From Nitzschia sp. DOCU1 (taxonomy: Eukaryota > Bacillariophyta > Bacillariophyceae > Bacillariales > Bacillariaceae), in NCBI GenBank assembly GCA_951394045.1, contig OX595986.1:434001-498000 (forward strand): a stretch of DNA of 64,000 nt. The letters are read 5' to 3'. Positions within the stretch are counted from its first letter, which is position 1, and every line of letters begins with the position of its first letter. Shown one piece after another: positions 49,521-60,437 of this stretch. The notes beneath the pieces are model-generated. The model was not told where the DNA came from. It ran no database searches and saw nothing but the letters and a program-made list of their open reading frames with translations. The translations under genes and the position numbers were made by a program.

Positions 49521-51538
49521 TTAGATTGCAGCATTCAATGGGTTCGGCGTTCCATGTTCCTCAGTCATGTGTGGTGGAGCTGGCGCAATATGTGCGTTTG
49601 ATGTAGGTTGCGATAATTGCATCACCGCATCTTGCATGAATGCTTGTTCCTGCTCTGGATCAAACATTGCGGCAAAGTCCATGTCTATGTCGTCTACGTT
49701 TCCACCCAGATCGTTCCAGTTGATGCCCTCCATGGCAATGTGTCCGTCCTCTGTTCCCGGGGGCTGCGCCGGCGGAGGCATCCCCACTAATGGAGGCGGA
49801 GCTTGCAAGACTTGTCCAATAACCGACGGTTTGGTGTAATTGACCGATTCCGCTACCATCCCGGCCGCTGCCAACGCACTGGCTTGTCGTTCCCGATCAG
49901 CTAAATCTTCTTGAATACGTGTTCGTTGATCTGGCGTAAGATTGGCGTAGTGATAAGTATGAGGAGGTGGAGGCGCGATACCCGGGTGAGGAGCCAACAA
50001 AGTAGGAGCAGAAGGAACAGGCCCGGGTACAGAGTTCACGCCGCCGTTCATCAAAATGCCCAGACCAGTCTGTGGTGTTGCGGCTTGACTTTGAGGGTGA
50101 GAAGGAGACATCGATCGGAAATGCGCGGCCCGTTGTTCCCCTTGGCCGCTAATGACAAAACAGAAAATGACGTGAGGCCCCCACGAGCCCTAAAAACAAT
50201 CGCATTCTTACGATAGGACGATACTTACGCTGACATGACGGATGGTTGCAACAGCATCTGCGGAGCAGCCGCTACCCCCCCCGGCGACTCCAATGCATAG
50301 GAAGCCGGCGAGTCCCCAACCGATGACATCCCCGGTGATGCAGGACTCGAAGCCCCACTGCGCGGTCCCATTGCAGGAGAGGGCCTTAATTTGGGTGACC
50401 CATTCTGTTTCGTGCGTTTCATTTGCAAACAACGTTCTGGATGATCCCTATGAAAATTTTCATGTCGATACGCTCCAGCGTCGGGCCCCTTGGTGACTCT
50501 TCGAAAGCCATATAAATTCAATTGTCTCTGGAAACTGGTCAGTTTGGTGTGGCGGAAATAGCGAGGCAAAATGTCGCCCACAAACTTGTCGGGATCTCGG
50601 ACCATAAATGCATCTCCTTTGGGCAACCAAGCCACAGTATTGGCATCTTCTTTACGCAACATTTCCATCAATTTGCGCGGGAAGGGATTGGAATGCCCCG
50701 TGCTACTGGAACCACCTGGACTACTAGTAGCCGATAACGCGGGGGAAACGGATGCTCCTCGAGCCGAACTTCGACGTCCCGAGCTCGCGCTCGAATTGTT
50801 GGTCGTTGCAGGTGACGACGAAAGGACGGCTGCTCCCGGGCTGAGTGACATTCCCGGTTGAACTTTGATGACTCCAGCGGCCACGCCACCGCTGACTGGC
50901 ATCAAAATGGCAGGAGGAGGCGGAGGGGGTGGTGGCGTTCCAGTAATTTCTGCCTCGCTCCGTGCCGTATCGAAATTATCTCTTAGTGACTGATGGTGAA
51001 CACTGGTAACAGGTGGATTCGATGGTTGTTGCTGGCTGGCCTCTTGTTGTCTTTGTTGTGCAGCAGCTCGAAAGCCTGCCAAATACATAGCACGCAACTG
51101 CTCCTGCTTAATGTCCACAACAACTGGAGCACTGCTGCCCCCCGCGCTACTACCGCCGCCATTTGGACCATCCTCCGTAAGAATACTCTGTAAGGCAGCG
51201 TCCATGCTGTCCTTCAAAGCAGTCATATCCATCGTATCAGCCGCAGGATCCGCGGAGGAACCGTGAACAGCGTTCGAACTGGCCCCTTGAGCAAGAAAGG
51301 AGGCCGGCTTCCCTCCACCTGAATGTTGGGGGTGAGCACCATTGCCCTGGTATCCTGACATATTATGTGCGCTGCTGCTTGTAGTCATGCCACTGGAGTT
51401 TCCATTGGAAGGATCAGACAGCTGCTCCTGTTTGATGTGCGGCATTGACATTGCAGGTGGGGCTTGTTCTGGAGGCGGGGCTGTAGCATCCTTATCCTCC
51501 TGTTTGATTCCCCCACCCAGTTGAATTCCAAACACCAT
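49521..51538 (-). CDS. Heat shock factor with long disordered flanks, 2 exons (645 aa)
   Basis: Exon 1 is 50229-51538 and exon 2 is 49521-50148. The intron is 50149-50228 (80 nt, GTAAGT...TTAG, phase 2); GC|C joins as Ala and the frame holds. The DNA-binding domain lies at about 283-372: [63 protein letters not shown], and [18 protein letters not shown]. Upstream are Gln/Ser/Pro-rich stretches with a proline run (residues about 208-215) and two KQEQL segments resembling SUMO sites (IKQE). The C-terminal exon carries acidic and aromatic patches ([17 protein letters not shown]) fitting an activation domain. The intron is not in the DNA-binding domain, unlike in the HSF at 33698. Confidence 0.92.
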
Positions 51539-54442
51539 TTTTGTTGCTTCAATATCGATAGAAGTGATCCGACAGGGTCTTTTGGTAACAAGAGCGGCAG
51601 AAATTTCAGGGGCCCTCTTTTCTCAAATTTACAACCGAGTGATACTACGAATCAAGGCAATGAATTACGCTTGTTTCCGAAAGCGATCGTCTTCAAGGCA
51701 GCAGGATTCAAATTTGACACGCAAGTGTTCCCTCCCAAGGATGAGAAGGGTCGATCGCCTTGGTGTTTGTTGTATAGTTGTGATTGTTGTGTTGTACGGC
51801 TGTTACAGGCAGTCGGTAGTAGCAGTGCGGTCGGTGTCAGAATTTTCGTCGTAGCATACAGTACCACACTGTACGAGAAAAGCGGTCCCGAGGGGAAATT
51901 AGCTCGATGTGAAAAAGGGACTAAATTAACCCCCAATTTTGTTTGTTCGCGATCGGTCGCCGCGATGATGGAACCAATGACCCTTGTTTTCTGTCGGAAC
52001 AAAAACTTTCGTTGGGCGCCTGACCTTGTCAATCAAAAGGATGATGACGATAATAACAGGCAAGTGGGGTTATCGTTCGAGATCCGATGTGTAAGCGGTG
52101 CACTGGCGGAGATCCAAAGTTGCAACGAGAAAGAGGAACAACAGATCGATGGTCCAAGTATTGGGCGCGAAACAGCGAGGTCGTTGTTGTGTGAGCTGCA
52201 AACGCGTGAATGCCTTTCCAAACGTGTGATTTGCACGCAACCCTATCACCGCCAATCAGAACATTGGGGTTGGATGGAAGGGCCCAATCGCATTGCTTTC
52301 TTGGGAAGGTATTTAGAAATTCTAAGCGTTCATTTAACGCTCTTGATAACGTCTCGCACGCGCCCCACTAGGCATCTTCAACCTGAAAAAGCTCGGCGTG
52401 CGTCATTGAAATAAATCGCATGCATGTGGCACGCTTTTGCCCTTGAACCATCGGGCGCTGCCTCCAAGTGGAACCCCGCGTCCGCTTTCCATGAGAACCC
52501 TTTTTCACCATGATGACATTGGCTCGGTGGGGGCATTTTCTCCTAATGGCGATTGTAGAAGTACGGTAGACGTTTGTAGCTCACAGGCAACAAGAGGGAA
52601 GCAAGCTGGCAGTTGATGCATGCTTTCGCGTCGGGAAACATCGTCTAGAACACATTTGGATCTCTGCGACGCGGAGTCTCAAAGAGTGCTGGTACCGTCA
52701 CAACTCCCTGAATCGCTTCTCCTCTACCAATTTCGCATTCTAGCGAGATTGAGAGAAGTTACACCATCATGTTATGAAAGCATCCATGAATCCCGTGCTG
52801 CATATGCTAATCTCACTCATTTCCGTCTTTCGGACTGCAAGTTCGCAGAGAGAAGGCTAAATCTTCCCGAAGATGCGAAGAAGCAGAATGCAATTGCATC
52901 CAGAGCGACAGCAGGGCGCCCCATGCCCCAAGAAAAACTCTTGCCGGGTGCGAGACTCCAACTACCTGGCTCTAGAGTTGTTGGAACACGTCGGGGTAAT
53001 CACTCAATGCTTCATTGCACCATTTCGTTCCGTTTCGCAATCCATCAAACTGATGACCGCTACTAGTATGGACGGCGAAGTTTCTTTTTCAACGCAACAA
53101 TCAACGGTAACGCCATGGCGGCGAGAGGATTGGGCGTCGATCGGATTTCACTCTTCGAGTCGCATCGAATGAGATTCTACGGCCTCGCTAGGACTCTGGT
53201 GCTTTGATGATAAGTAGTCCACTCGGGCATTTCTGCAACTGACAAGGTTTGTGAGGAGAAGAAGGTAAATTAACCACTTCGTTTTTTATGATTGGCATGG
53301 CTGTTATTATGTGGTGCTGGGAAATGGTTTGGTCGAAGCTACACTTGCGTTCTAAAGGTCGTCGCTCCACCTCTGATACACGCATCCTGACGAACGTTCG
53401 AGGAATCCTCGGATCAGCCCAATATAGAGTTGCTGCTGTTGCAGCTTCCTTTTGGCAGTTGCTCGAGGATCTCCGGGGGTGATAGACCTTTTAACCTACG
53501 AAGTTGCGACGACCAACCATGCGACAATCTTGCCAATTGCTCACAGTTCTTGGGCGATGAAATCAAAAGATAGGAGAAGTACCGTGACAATCACTTACAA
53601 GCCAGAAACGCCGTTTATCTTTCGAGATGACTTTTGATGATAAAGCCCAAGCTCAACTGCCACAGAGGATTTGGGGGCAAGATTGCTAAACCTAATGGTT
53701 TATCCGACATGTGATGCGGTAGCGAACACCAATGGCCAAATCTCAAACGATTCGACACAAAGTTTCTCATCTTTCTGAGATGGTCATTGTTGGTCGGCGT
53801 GCTTTGAGTTGGACAAGAGCAGGGCTGTATGTCGGTGTTGGCGTCCGTGCTAGTATGGGTCGGTCGGAAAGAAGCCGACACTTTCCACTTTCTGGCGTCA
53901 GCCTGCGTATGTCTCGTCCGCGTAGCTGGAAATCATCCTGACCTCACTTTACAAAAAGAAACTCTCGAGAAACATTGCAGAGTGTCTGCTGGAACTCTAT
54001 AGTACTCCAATCTCATATGAAACCATAGCTAGATCGGGTTAAGGTAGTCTTGTTGTGTTGTCTCTACTGCTAGCTGCCTGGTGCTCGTGTCGGCCCTTCC
54101 ACTGCTGCTTGGATCCATGGGGTTTTCTAAGTGACAGTTGTCATCCCACCGGTATTTTTTAGCGGTCAAGCAGCCTTTGCTTTAAAAGTCTACTCTCTGT
54201 TTTTTGCCTACTACTAGCATGGTATCGTCATCTTTGTGTTGCAATGCTTTGAAGCGGTGGTAATGGTGGATCAATGAACGAGACGGCCGAACGACGGTGA
54301 TCGCGCCGCAGGGTTCGATGTGGTCGTCGCGTGTCGGGACATCAACGCAATGGCACGAATAGAGGTTCTCTCGGGTGTCATCGTTCTATCGGTAGCAGCA
54401 GTACCACCTCCCGTCATTTGCTGAACCATCGCAAGATTGGCA
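51539..54442. other. 2.9 kb gene-poor region
   Basis: The longest gene-free stretch in the window. ORFs at 51464-52414 (its start overlaps HSF exon 1 in antisense) and 52620-53066 are long but show no domain, no paralog and no splice support. A CTA-rich short stretch lies around 54000-54230. It must contain the HSF promoter and the promoter of the MBOAT gene. Confidence 0.5.
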
Positions 54443-55636
54443 ATGGAACAATCGTCTTGTACCTTTCATCCTCCAGCGTTGGATGCTTGGGTGTACTTGT
54501 TGGCCTGTCATGTAATTTGCTGTGTGGTCTGTGGCGTCCCACTCGGCATTTGGGCGTTTTATGTCAAGAGCCGACATTTCCGGTGGTGCCTACCAGCTCT
54601 GGCTGTGATTGTGGCGTTATCGGTTCCGCTATTTCTACATTACAATGACATTGTCGCTGTCCCGGATTTATCATCTTTCTTATCATTGAAAGAGTCCTCA
54701 TTGCCGATTGTTTGGGTCGGACCGTTTCTGGCCGCTACATTTGGATTTTCGACGGCCTTTAAACTCTGGAATGTCGCCTTTCAACAATTTCCCGAGGGGG
54801 CGGATGCCTCTCTTCGAACGTTCTTGGCGTGGTTTCTGATTCTGCCGGAACCACAATTTACAAAGGGAAAGACGCGGACACTCACAGGCGCCGAAATCCA
54901 GGTGCACCTCAAGCGAGTAGCCTTCAAGTTTGCCGTTCTGTCCATTCTACTGAGCATGCTGAGGACTCCGCCATCATCATCGACAGAAGAACGAAGCGTC
55001 TTTACTTTGTTAGGGTTTCTACAACTACTTCCAACCAAGGGAGAGTCGTTGCTGCAGGAGGCTTGGAATGGTTGGATTCATTTGTGGTTTCTTTATACAT
55101 ACGTCTCATTTTTCTTGGAACTTTCGATTGTGGTGACCATGCCCACGACGGGATTTCAAGCGATGGAACCCGCCTTTCGAAATCCATTGATCGAGTCTCG
55201 GTCCTTTCAAGAAGTATGGGGGACGCGCTGGAACTTGCCCATCCAGGCGCTCTTGCAACGAATAGCTTACATTCCTCTGCGCAAACGCGGCTGGAGTCGT
55301 CCTGTGGCTGCAATGGGAACCTTTGTCCTGTCGGGTATCCTTCACGAATACAACTTTTGGACTCATAACTTTGTGGCATATCGACATCCGGGGGTTGCTA
55401 CTTTGTTCTTTATTGCCATGGGGTCACTTATGCTTGTGGAAAAGTGGGTTTGGATGCGACTGGTACCAGCATCACTCCGTCATGCTGTGGAGACATTTGT
55501 TCCATCCTTTGTGGTCGCTTTTGGCCTTATGATGATATCGGCCATACCAGTGGAACGCTACTTTATCAAGAGCTGGCTAGAAGCCGGAATGGTGGAAGCC
55601 GTCGCGTGTATAATTCCACATTTTACATGTCGGTAG
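54443..55636 (+). CDS. Wax-synthase-like MBOAT acyltransferase (397 aa)
   Basis: The frame opens at a TTG; the ATG at 54443 (MEQSSCTFHPPALDAW) is the likely start. About seven to eight membrane segments. The plant-type wax synthase/MBOAT_2 signature is RSFQEVWGTRWNLPIQALLQRIAY (about 251-274), followed by FVLSGILHEYNFW with the conserved His of the MBOAT family (about 302). Such enzymes join fatty acyl-CoA to a fatty alcohol or a related lipid hydroxyl in the ER. The acceptor is unknown; a diacylglycerol or other role remains possible. It converges with the F-box gene (160 bp gap). Confidence 0.85.
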   Translation: MEQSSCTFHPPALDAWVYLLACHVICCVVCGVPLGIWAFYVKSRHFRWCLPALAVIVALSVPLFLHYNDIVAVPDLSSFLSLKESSLPIVWVGPFLAATFGFSTAFKLWNVAFQQFPEGADASLRTFLAWFLILPEPQFTKGKTRTLTGAEIQVHLKRVAFKFAVLSILLSMLRTPPSSSTEERSVFTLLGFLQLLPTKGESLLQEAWNGWIHLWFLYTYVSFFLELSIVVTMPTTGFQAMEPAFRNPLIESRSFQEVWGTRWNLPIQALLQRIAYIPLRKRGWSRPVAAMGTFVLSGILHEYNFWTHNFVAYRHPGVATLFFIAMGSLMLVEKWVWMRLVPASLRHAVETFVPSFVVAFGLMMISAIPVERYFIKSWLEAGMVEAVACIIPHFTCR

Positions 55637-55795
55637 CTAAAATTGGAATAGCGACGTTTTGGAATCGATAGAATACTTCCAGTGCTATAAGTGCAAAGAG
55701 GAAAGATTTCCTTGCAACGCCTAATCGGCGGTAGATCGTTTCATCAGCTCTTGTTACAGCTCCACCAACCTTGAATTTTCCAAACATTCATCAAC

Positions 55796-57175
55796 CTAGG
55801 AATACAGTAAACCGTCCAAAAGTGGTTCAATCGTCACTATTGGAGGCTGCACGGTCATCGGGCGATTCTTTGAGCATTCCCTCGGGAGTATCGCTATCCA
55901 CCGCGTCAGTTTGTCCATGCCATCTGCGGCCTCTGTGAAAGGGGCAAACCAACATGTCATTGCGGGACTGTCGGAAATGAAATGGCGGCCTTCTGCCAAA
56001 AGAAGCCAGGTTGGTGAATGACCAAAACAAGGATTGTGAAGGCGATTCACCAGCAATCCTGGCGATATACTGTGCGTTTGAACTCTGTCTCGTCCTCGAA
56101 AGGCGGGGCCCAGGGGACCAAATTGGTTCCATCGAGTTTTATGAATATATTTACTTCTTTGGCTCGAAGAATTATTTGCAATTGGCACAATGAGATCCGA
56201 AACAACTGCAGTTGTTTCGCCCACAACCGGAGTTCCCGTACCGAGGAAGCAATAGTGTGGATGGATATATTCCGTCTTGCGCGGTTCGGTCCGACCCAGA
56301 ATCCCACTGGGAGGCGATGCTAATTTGTAGCTTTCCAGTTGCTGCCGTGTCATGGGAAACGTTCTCAAAATTGTACTGTGCAAATAGACCCATCGCCGAT
56401 ACCAATGAAGAGGACCTTCCATAATTTCCTGTCGTCGGGGATGCAAAAGGTCGAGCGTCCATCGTCGATGAGTCGTAGGGCCTTCGACAATTCCAGCAAT
56501 GGAATGACCCATACAATAATACGCAATGAGTACATCTCCAATGTACTGTTCCAAGGTAGTCGTCAACGACGACCCCGCCCTCATTTCACTAGTCGCATTG
56601 GCGGCAAAACCCGTGTCCGCTGGTGGAGGCGACGACGAAATGGTTGCTTCTGACAAGATAAAGTCATGAAGTCGATGTGCCTTAGATATCGATCTCAGCT
56701 CTTCTAGACATGTCCCAAAGTGGCTAGTGGTAATTCCATCATCTGATAGTAGGGATGGTTCATGTTGCAAATCCAGCAAGAGCTGCCGCACGTCTTCGTT
56801 TGAGTGATGAGAAGGAGGTAGTGCCCGGTACAAGGCCTGTATTCGCTCGGCAATGGAAGGTACAATGTACCATTGTTTCTCGTCGCCATTAATCTCTTGT
56901 AAAAGACAACCATGGTCGCTTTCGAGTAGATCCCTCGTCGGCGAGGTAAACGCTGCAATGTCTCGCACTGGAACGAGACGACAAGGATCCAACAATTGAT
57001 AAGCATGACGCTGGCAAAATTGCCGAGACCGACGCCGTTTCAACCCAGGCACGACGTCCAGTAAACATTGACGGGAGACTTGAGAATATAACAGACAGTC
57101 TCGCAGTGACAAGTAGTCCAGGACATGATGCCGAGAGTCTGGGGGGAGAGAAAACAGAGGCGACGGAGAAGACAT
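55796..57175 (-). CDS. F-box protein (459 aa)
   Basis: ATG start, intronless. An F-box-like motif occupies about residues 7-45 (LFSLPPDSRHHVLDYLSLRDCLLYSQVSRQ with LPPD, L.DYL and CLLYSQVSRQ). A recognised substrate-binding repeat is not visible; the C-terminal part holds several aromatic/Cys-rich stretches (HYCFLGTGTPVVGETTAVV, HNPCFGHSPTWLLLAEGRHF). By family it would recruit a target to SKP1-cullin; SKP1 is encoded in this window at 19470. The target is unknown, and the F-box call rests on a short motif. Confidence 0.65.
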   Translation of the reverse strand: MSSPSPLFSLPPDSRHHVLDYLSLRDCLLYSQVSRQCLLDVVPGLKRRRSRQFCQRHAYQLLDPCRLVPVRDIAAFTSPTRDLLESDHGCLLQEINGDEKQWYIVPSIAERIQALYRALPPSHHSNEDVRQLLLDLQHEPSLLSDDGITTSHFGTCLEELRSISKAHRLHDFILSEATISSSPPPADTGFAANATSEMRAGSSLTTTLEQYIGDVLIAYYCMGHSIAGIVEGPTTHRRWTLDLLHPRRQEIMEGPLHWYRRWVYLHSTILRTFPMTRQQLESYKLASPPSGILGRTEPRKTEYIHPHYCFLGTGTPVVGETTAVVSDLIVPIANNSSSQRSKYIHKTRWNQFGPLGPAFRGRDRVQTHSISPGLLVNRLHNPCFGHSPTWLLLAEGRHFISDSPAMTCWFAPFTEAADGMDKLTRWIAILPRECSKNRPMTVQPPIVTIEPLLDGLLYS

Positions 57176-57912
57176 ACTTTGACAATAGCAAGAACGAAGG
57201 GTTTCGTCGGTTAATCAAAACTCCAATCAGCACTCTGGCCTTTTTACCCACTGCAAGAGTAAATGAGTGGGTCAAATCTGTGTTGTGGTGTACAAGTATG
57301 TAATAGGCTTTACTTTCGTTCCACCAACGTCATCGTCGAGAGAATTCTGTGATAGCGATGATGATTGAGTCGAGTCAGTCATCGAGCACACGATGAACAT
57401 CACACAGCACGATGACGCAACCGCTGTAGCGGCGATTTTATCGCGACATACAAGATCCAAACTACGACCTATTCGATTAAAAAATGCAGCGAGCCGGCCT
57501 TCTTCTCACGCGTTTGACTCCATCGACCGCTCCCTCGAGGGATCTTTCGACAGCGAACAGCAAAAACGATGGCACCTTTTTTGTCCTTAACGAAACACAC
57601 CCCATAGCTCTCACCATCATACCAAGTAGAGGTTCGTTTACACTGCCAATCCTTCATCCCATACAGCACAGCTGCAGTCTCTTCGTATGGTGATACAAAT
57701 AGATTCGTGATTCGTCCTCTCTGTGGCGCCGATCCCTGCGATCGGAAGTTCCCGCCGGCATGAGAACTCTTCGGGTGACAACGTGGTGGACCAATGGCTT
57801 CGGGTGTGGTTGACAGTATTATATGATCACCTCGTCGAATAAGAGAACCGCGGTGCGAAATCCCAGCCACAAACTACATTCATCGCACGAGCGAAAAAGA
57901 GCAACTACTACC
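57176..57912. other. Divergent intergenic region, unproved ORFs
   Basis: Between the F-box gene (-) and the first 8-TM family gene (+). A minus-strand frame (57469-57870, GTG start, 133 codons) reads plausibly (VSPYEETAAVLYGMKDWQ) but lacks an ATG and a known domain. A plus-strand ATG frame (57484-57693) overlaps it. Neither is claimed. Confidence 0.4.
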
Positions 57913-58755
57913 ATGGAAGAATTACGTACACAGCCATCCTTTCCCGTCAATCACGCGCCGGATCTCAGGGACTTGCTGCTGAACATGGACAAAGGAGTGA
58001 TTGTCTTTTGGTTTGAATGTATCGTCTTAGCCTATGGAACTTGGTCCTTCTTGGCCCCTCGCAAATTTCGACGCGCTGCGGGACTCAAGCCGGGGTGGAA
58101 CGAGACGGATCCAAAGATTCCCATGGTTGCCTTTGACTGGTTTGCTCGCCGAAGTTCGTTGTGTTTGGTGACTCATGCTCTCTATTGGATTCTATATGAT
58201 GCTGTGGGTCTCCAACCTACGGCGGTAGTTGCTCTCACGGCCTTACCGTGGACCATGCTCTGCCTACATGCCATTCTCAATGACATTCCTCAACAAATGG
58301 AAATGTCAGCGCTGTGCGACGTTCAAATCTTTGTCATGATGGGGGCCACGAATCTTCTCTTATATCTGGATTCTCCTTACCTCTTGCCACTGGAAAAGAT
58401 TTGCAACGTATTTAGTGTCGTGACCGCCTTGCAGCTCTATTTGGCACCACGCCACATTACGTGGATTTATAACATGCCCCGACACTTTGCCGAGCAAACC
58501 GTCATGGCGCATCACATGAACTACTTCGGCCACTGCATTCTCATCATGACAGTTATGGAGGCCCCTCTTGTCTGGCAAGACGAACAAGTTGACCGGGACG
58601 TAGTCCTCCAAGGTCTCGCTCTCAGTTTACTAGTCGATGTCTTTGGATACATTCCCCTGATCAAGGACGCCAAAGAGTTTGTCGGGAACATGGGACAAAT
58701 GTATGTGTGGATGGCAGCTTCTTTGTGCCTTGCCCTTGTGATCCTCTTCTTGTAA
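57913..58755 (+). CDS. Unknown multi-pass membrane protein, tandem family member 1 (280 aa)
   Basis: The frame extends upstream to 57823; the ATG at 57913 has a good context (actaccATGG) and matches the paralog's start. About eight hydrophobic segments (near 28-47, 82-101, 104-122, 135-155, 160-180, 205-222, 232-250, 261-280). Conserved blocks: WNETDPKIPMVAFDW, THALYWILYDAVGLQPT, LCLHAILNDIP, YLDSPYLLPLEKICN, QLYLAPRHITWIYNMP, MEAPLVWQ and VDRDVVLQG; it ends LVILFL. I do not recognise a known family. Adjacent paralogs follow at 59290 and 63431. The conserved His, Asp and Trp inside or near helices suggest a catalytic or transport role; this is inference only. Confidence 0.8.
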   Translation: MEELRTQPSFPVNHAPDLRDLLLNMDKGVIVFWFECIVLAYGTWSFLAPRKFRRAAGLKPGWNETDPKIPMVAFDWFARRSSLCLVTHALYWILYDAVGLQPTAVVALTALPWTMLCLHAILNDIPQQMEMSALCDVQIFVMMGATNLLLYLDSPYLLPLEKICNVFSVVTALQLYLAPRHITWIYNMPRHFAEQTVMAHHMNYFGHCILIMTVMEAPLVWQDEQVDRDVVLQGLALSLLVDVFGYIPLIKDAKEFVGNMGQMYVWMAASLCLALVILFL

Positions 58756-59289
58756 TGACATTGTCAAGAGATGCTACGACAAAGTTGAGCGTACGAGTCA
58801 CATTGGTCACTGGCTAGCATACAACCAATAGTAGGCGGTGTGTTATGCAAATTCTATTTCATTGCAGCTGATTGGAAGAAATGAAAAAATTTGGAAGAAT
58901 CTTATCTCTACAGATAGATTTCTCACCACTCTCAGAGGTGAGACCATGGCCCGATCACGACTGCCATAAAGAGTTGCCGAAGGGCACGACGCGCATGCCA
59001 TCCCTCCGTCGATCATAAAAGACGAATAGAATCAAAAGGAAGAATGTGATTCTCATCTGGATCTTTGGCAGTCGTGGTTGTGATATGGATTGCGGGATTC
59101 CTCGTATTATGAGAACACCTCAGTGACAACCATCCCGGTGAACATTTCGGGCATCATCAATCGATTGTTTGGTTGATGAGAACATTGCTTTTGTGGAAAA
59201 CAGCGAAGAAAACTGCATCAAAGACTAGCTTCCCCACGGAAACATATGTGATAATACTTCTCCAAAATTCGAAGAAACCCACCATCACC
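58756..59289. other. Intergenic, no gene seen
   Basis: A spacer between the first two tandem paralogs, containing the promoter of the second. Nothing else recognisable. Confidence 0.5.
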
Positions 59290-60120
59290 ATGGAAGAAAC
59301 ACCCGAAACAATTCTTACCGAGTCTCAGTGGAATCTGAAAGATCTGTTTGGCGTTGACAAGGATGCCCTTGTCTTTTTCTATGAAAGCTTCCTCTTGGCC
59401 TATGGGGCGTGGTCGTTCCTTGCGGTCGAAAAGTTTCGACTTGCGTTGGGATTGAAGAAGGGTTGGACCGAGACTGAAGCCAAGATTCCCATGGTTGCAT
59501 TTGATTGGTACTCCTTGCGCTCTTCCATGTGCATTATAACTCATGCTGTATCCTGGTTGCTCTACGACGCTGTGGGTCTTGAACCTACCAAAGCAGTCGC
59601 CTTGGCGGCCTTGCCATGGGTGATCCTCTGTCTGCATGCGATTCTCAATGATATTCCCGAACTGATGGGAGTCTCGTATCGCGCAGATATCCAAGTCCTT
59701 ACCATGACGGGAGTCATGAATCTTCTCTTGTTTCTAGATTCGCCTTATCTGCTCTTGTCGGAAAGGATTTGCAACGTCTTGACCATCATTGCCGGGCTGC
59801 AGCTCTACCTTGCGCCGACGCTTGTTACTTGGCTTTATGGAATGCCTGAGCACTATGCCAGCGAAAAGGTTGCAGCTCACCATATGCGCGCCTATGGTGT
59901 GAACCTTCTCACCATGGTGGTCATGGAAGCTCCCCTGATCTGGCAGGAACAAGTTGACCGTGATGTTGTCCTCCAAGGCATGGGCGCCAGCTTGGTTCTG
60001 TGGACCTTGGGGCAGCTGCCGCTGCTCGAAGAAAGCAGAAAGCTTGCAAACAAGAATGATCATTACTATGCGTGGATGGCCGGTAATCTATGCTGTGGTC
60101 TTGTCATCCTATTCTTGTAA
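59290..60120 (+). CDS. Unknown multi-pass membrane protein, tandem family member 2 (276 aa)
   Basis: I chose the ATG at 59290 (caccATGG) to match member 1; an in-frame ATG at 59176 would add a Lys/Thr-rich N-terminus. Same block order as member 1: WTETEAKIPMVAFDWYSLRSS, WLLYDAVGLEPT, LCLHAILNDIP, FLDSPYLLLSERICN, QLYLAPTLVTWLYGMP, MEAPLIWQEQVDRDVVLQG, ending LVILFL. The conserved motifs across an otherwise diverged chain point to functional constraint. Orientation and spacing indicate tandem duplication. No function is known to me. Confidence 0.8.
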   Translation: MEETPETILTESQWNLKDLFGVDKDALVFFYESFLLAYGAWSFLAVEKFRLALGLKKGWTETEAKIPMVAFDWYSLRSSMCIITHAVSWLLYDAVGLEPTKAVALAALPWVILCLHAILNDIPELMGVSYRADIQVLTMTGVMNLLLFLDSPYLLLSERICNVLTIIAGLQLYLAPTLVTWLYGMPEHYASEKVAAHHMRAYGVNLLTMVVMEAPLIWQEQVDRDVVLQGMGASLVLWTLGQLPLLEESRKLANKNDHYYAWMAGNLCCGLVILFL

Positions 60121-60437
60121 TTCATTCTTCGTCTCCACTCAGTAATGGGGAAAATGCTCCCCTCAAAGACGACGATTTATTTTGCAGGATGTTTTTAAAT
60201 ACATATCTAGTACATACTAATAAAGCAGCTATAACAAAATCTTTGAAGAAGCCGAAAAGATTGCTGGGAGCATACTTTTTGTATACATACTGGTGGCGGA
60301 TTCTCTGTGTCGTGCCCTCTCAATTCTGGTCGTGCAGTAGAGACTACGACGTTTATGTCTCACCATGACTTCCAAAAAGACACTTGCAAACATAAGATCC
60401 TAGCTTAGATTGGTGCGAAGTAAACCGTTCTTTGCTT
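60121..60437. other. Convergent 3' flanks, no gene seen
   Basis: Between family member 2 (+) and the plastid pseudo-phosphatase gene (-). Nothing recognisable. Confidence 0.5.

Noticed and set aside
51464..52414. 316-codon plus-strand ORF
   Set aside because: Its first part is antisense to HSF exon 1, it starts in a region with simple composition and shows no recognisable motif.
52620..53066. 148-codon ORF with an ATG
   Set aside because: No domain or paralog and an irregular amino-acid composition; transcript evidence would be needed.
57469..57870. 133-codon minus-strand frame starting at GTG
   Set aside because: It lacks an ATG and a known domain. It may be part of an unrecognised exon but cannot be supported.
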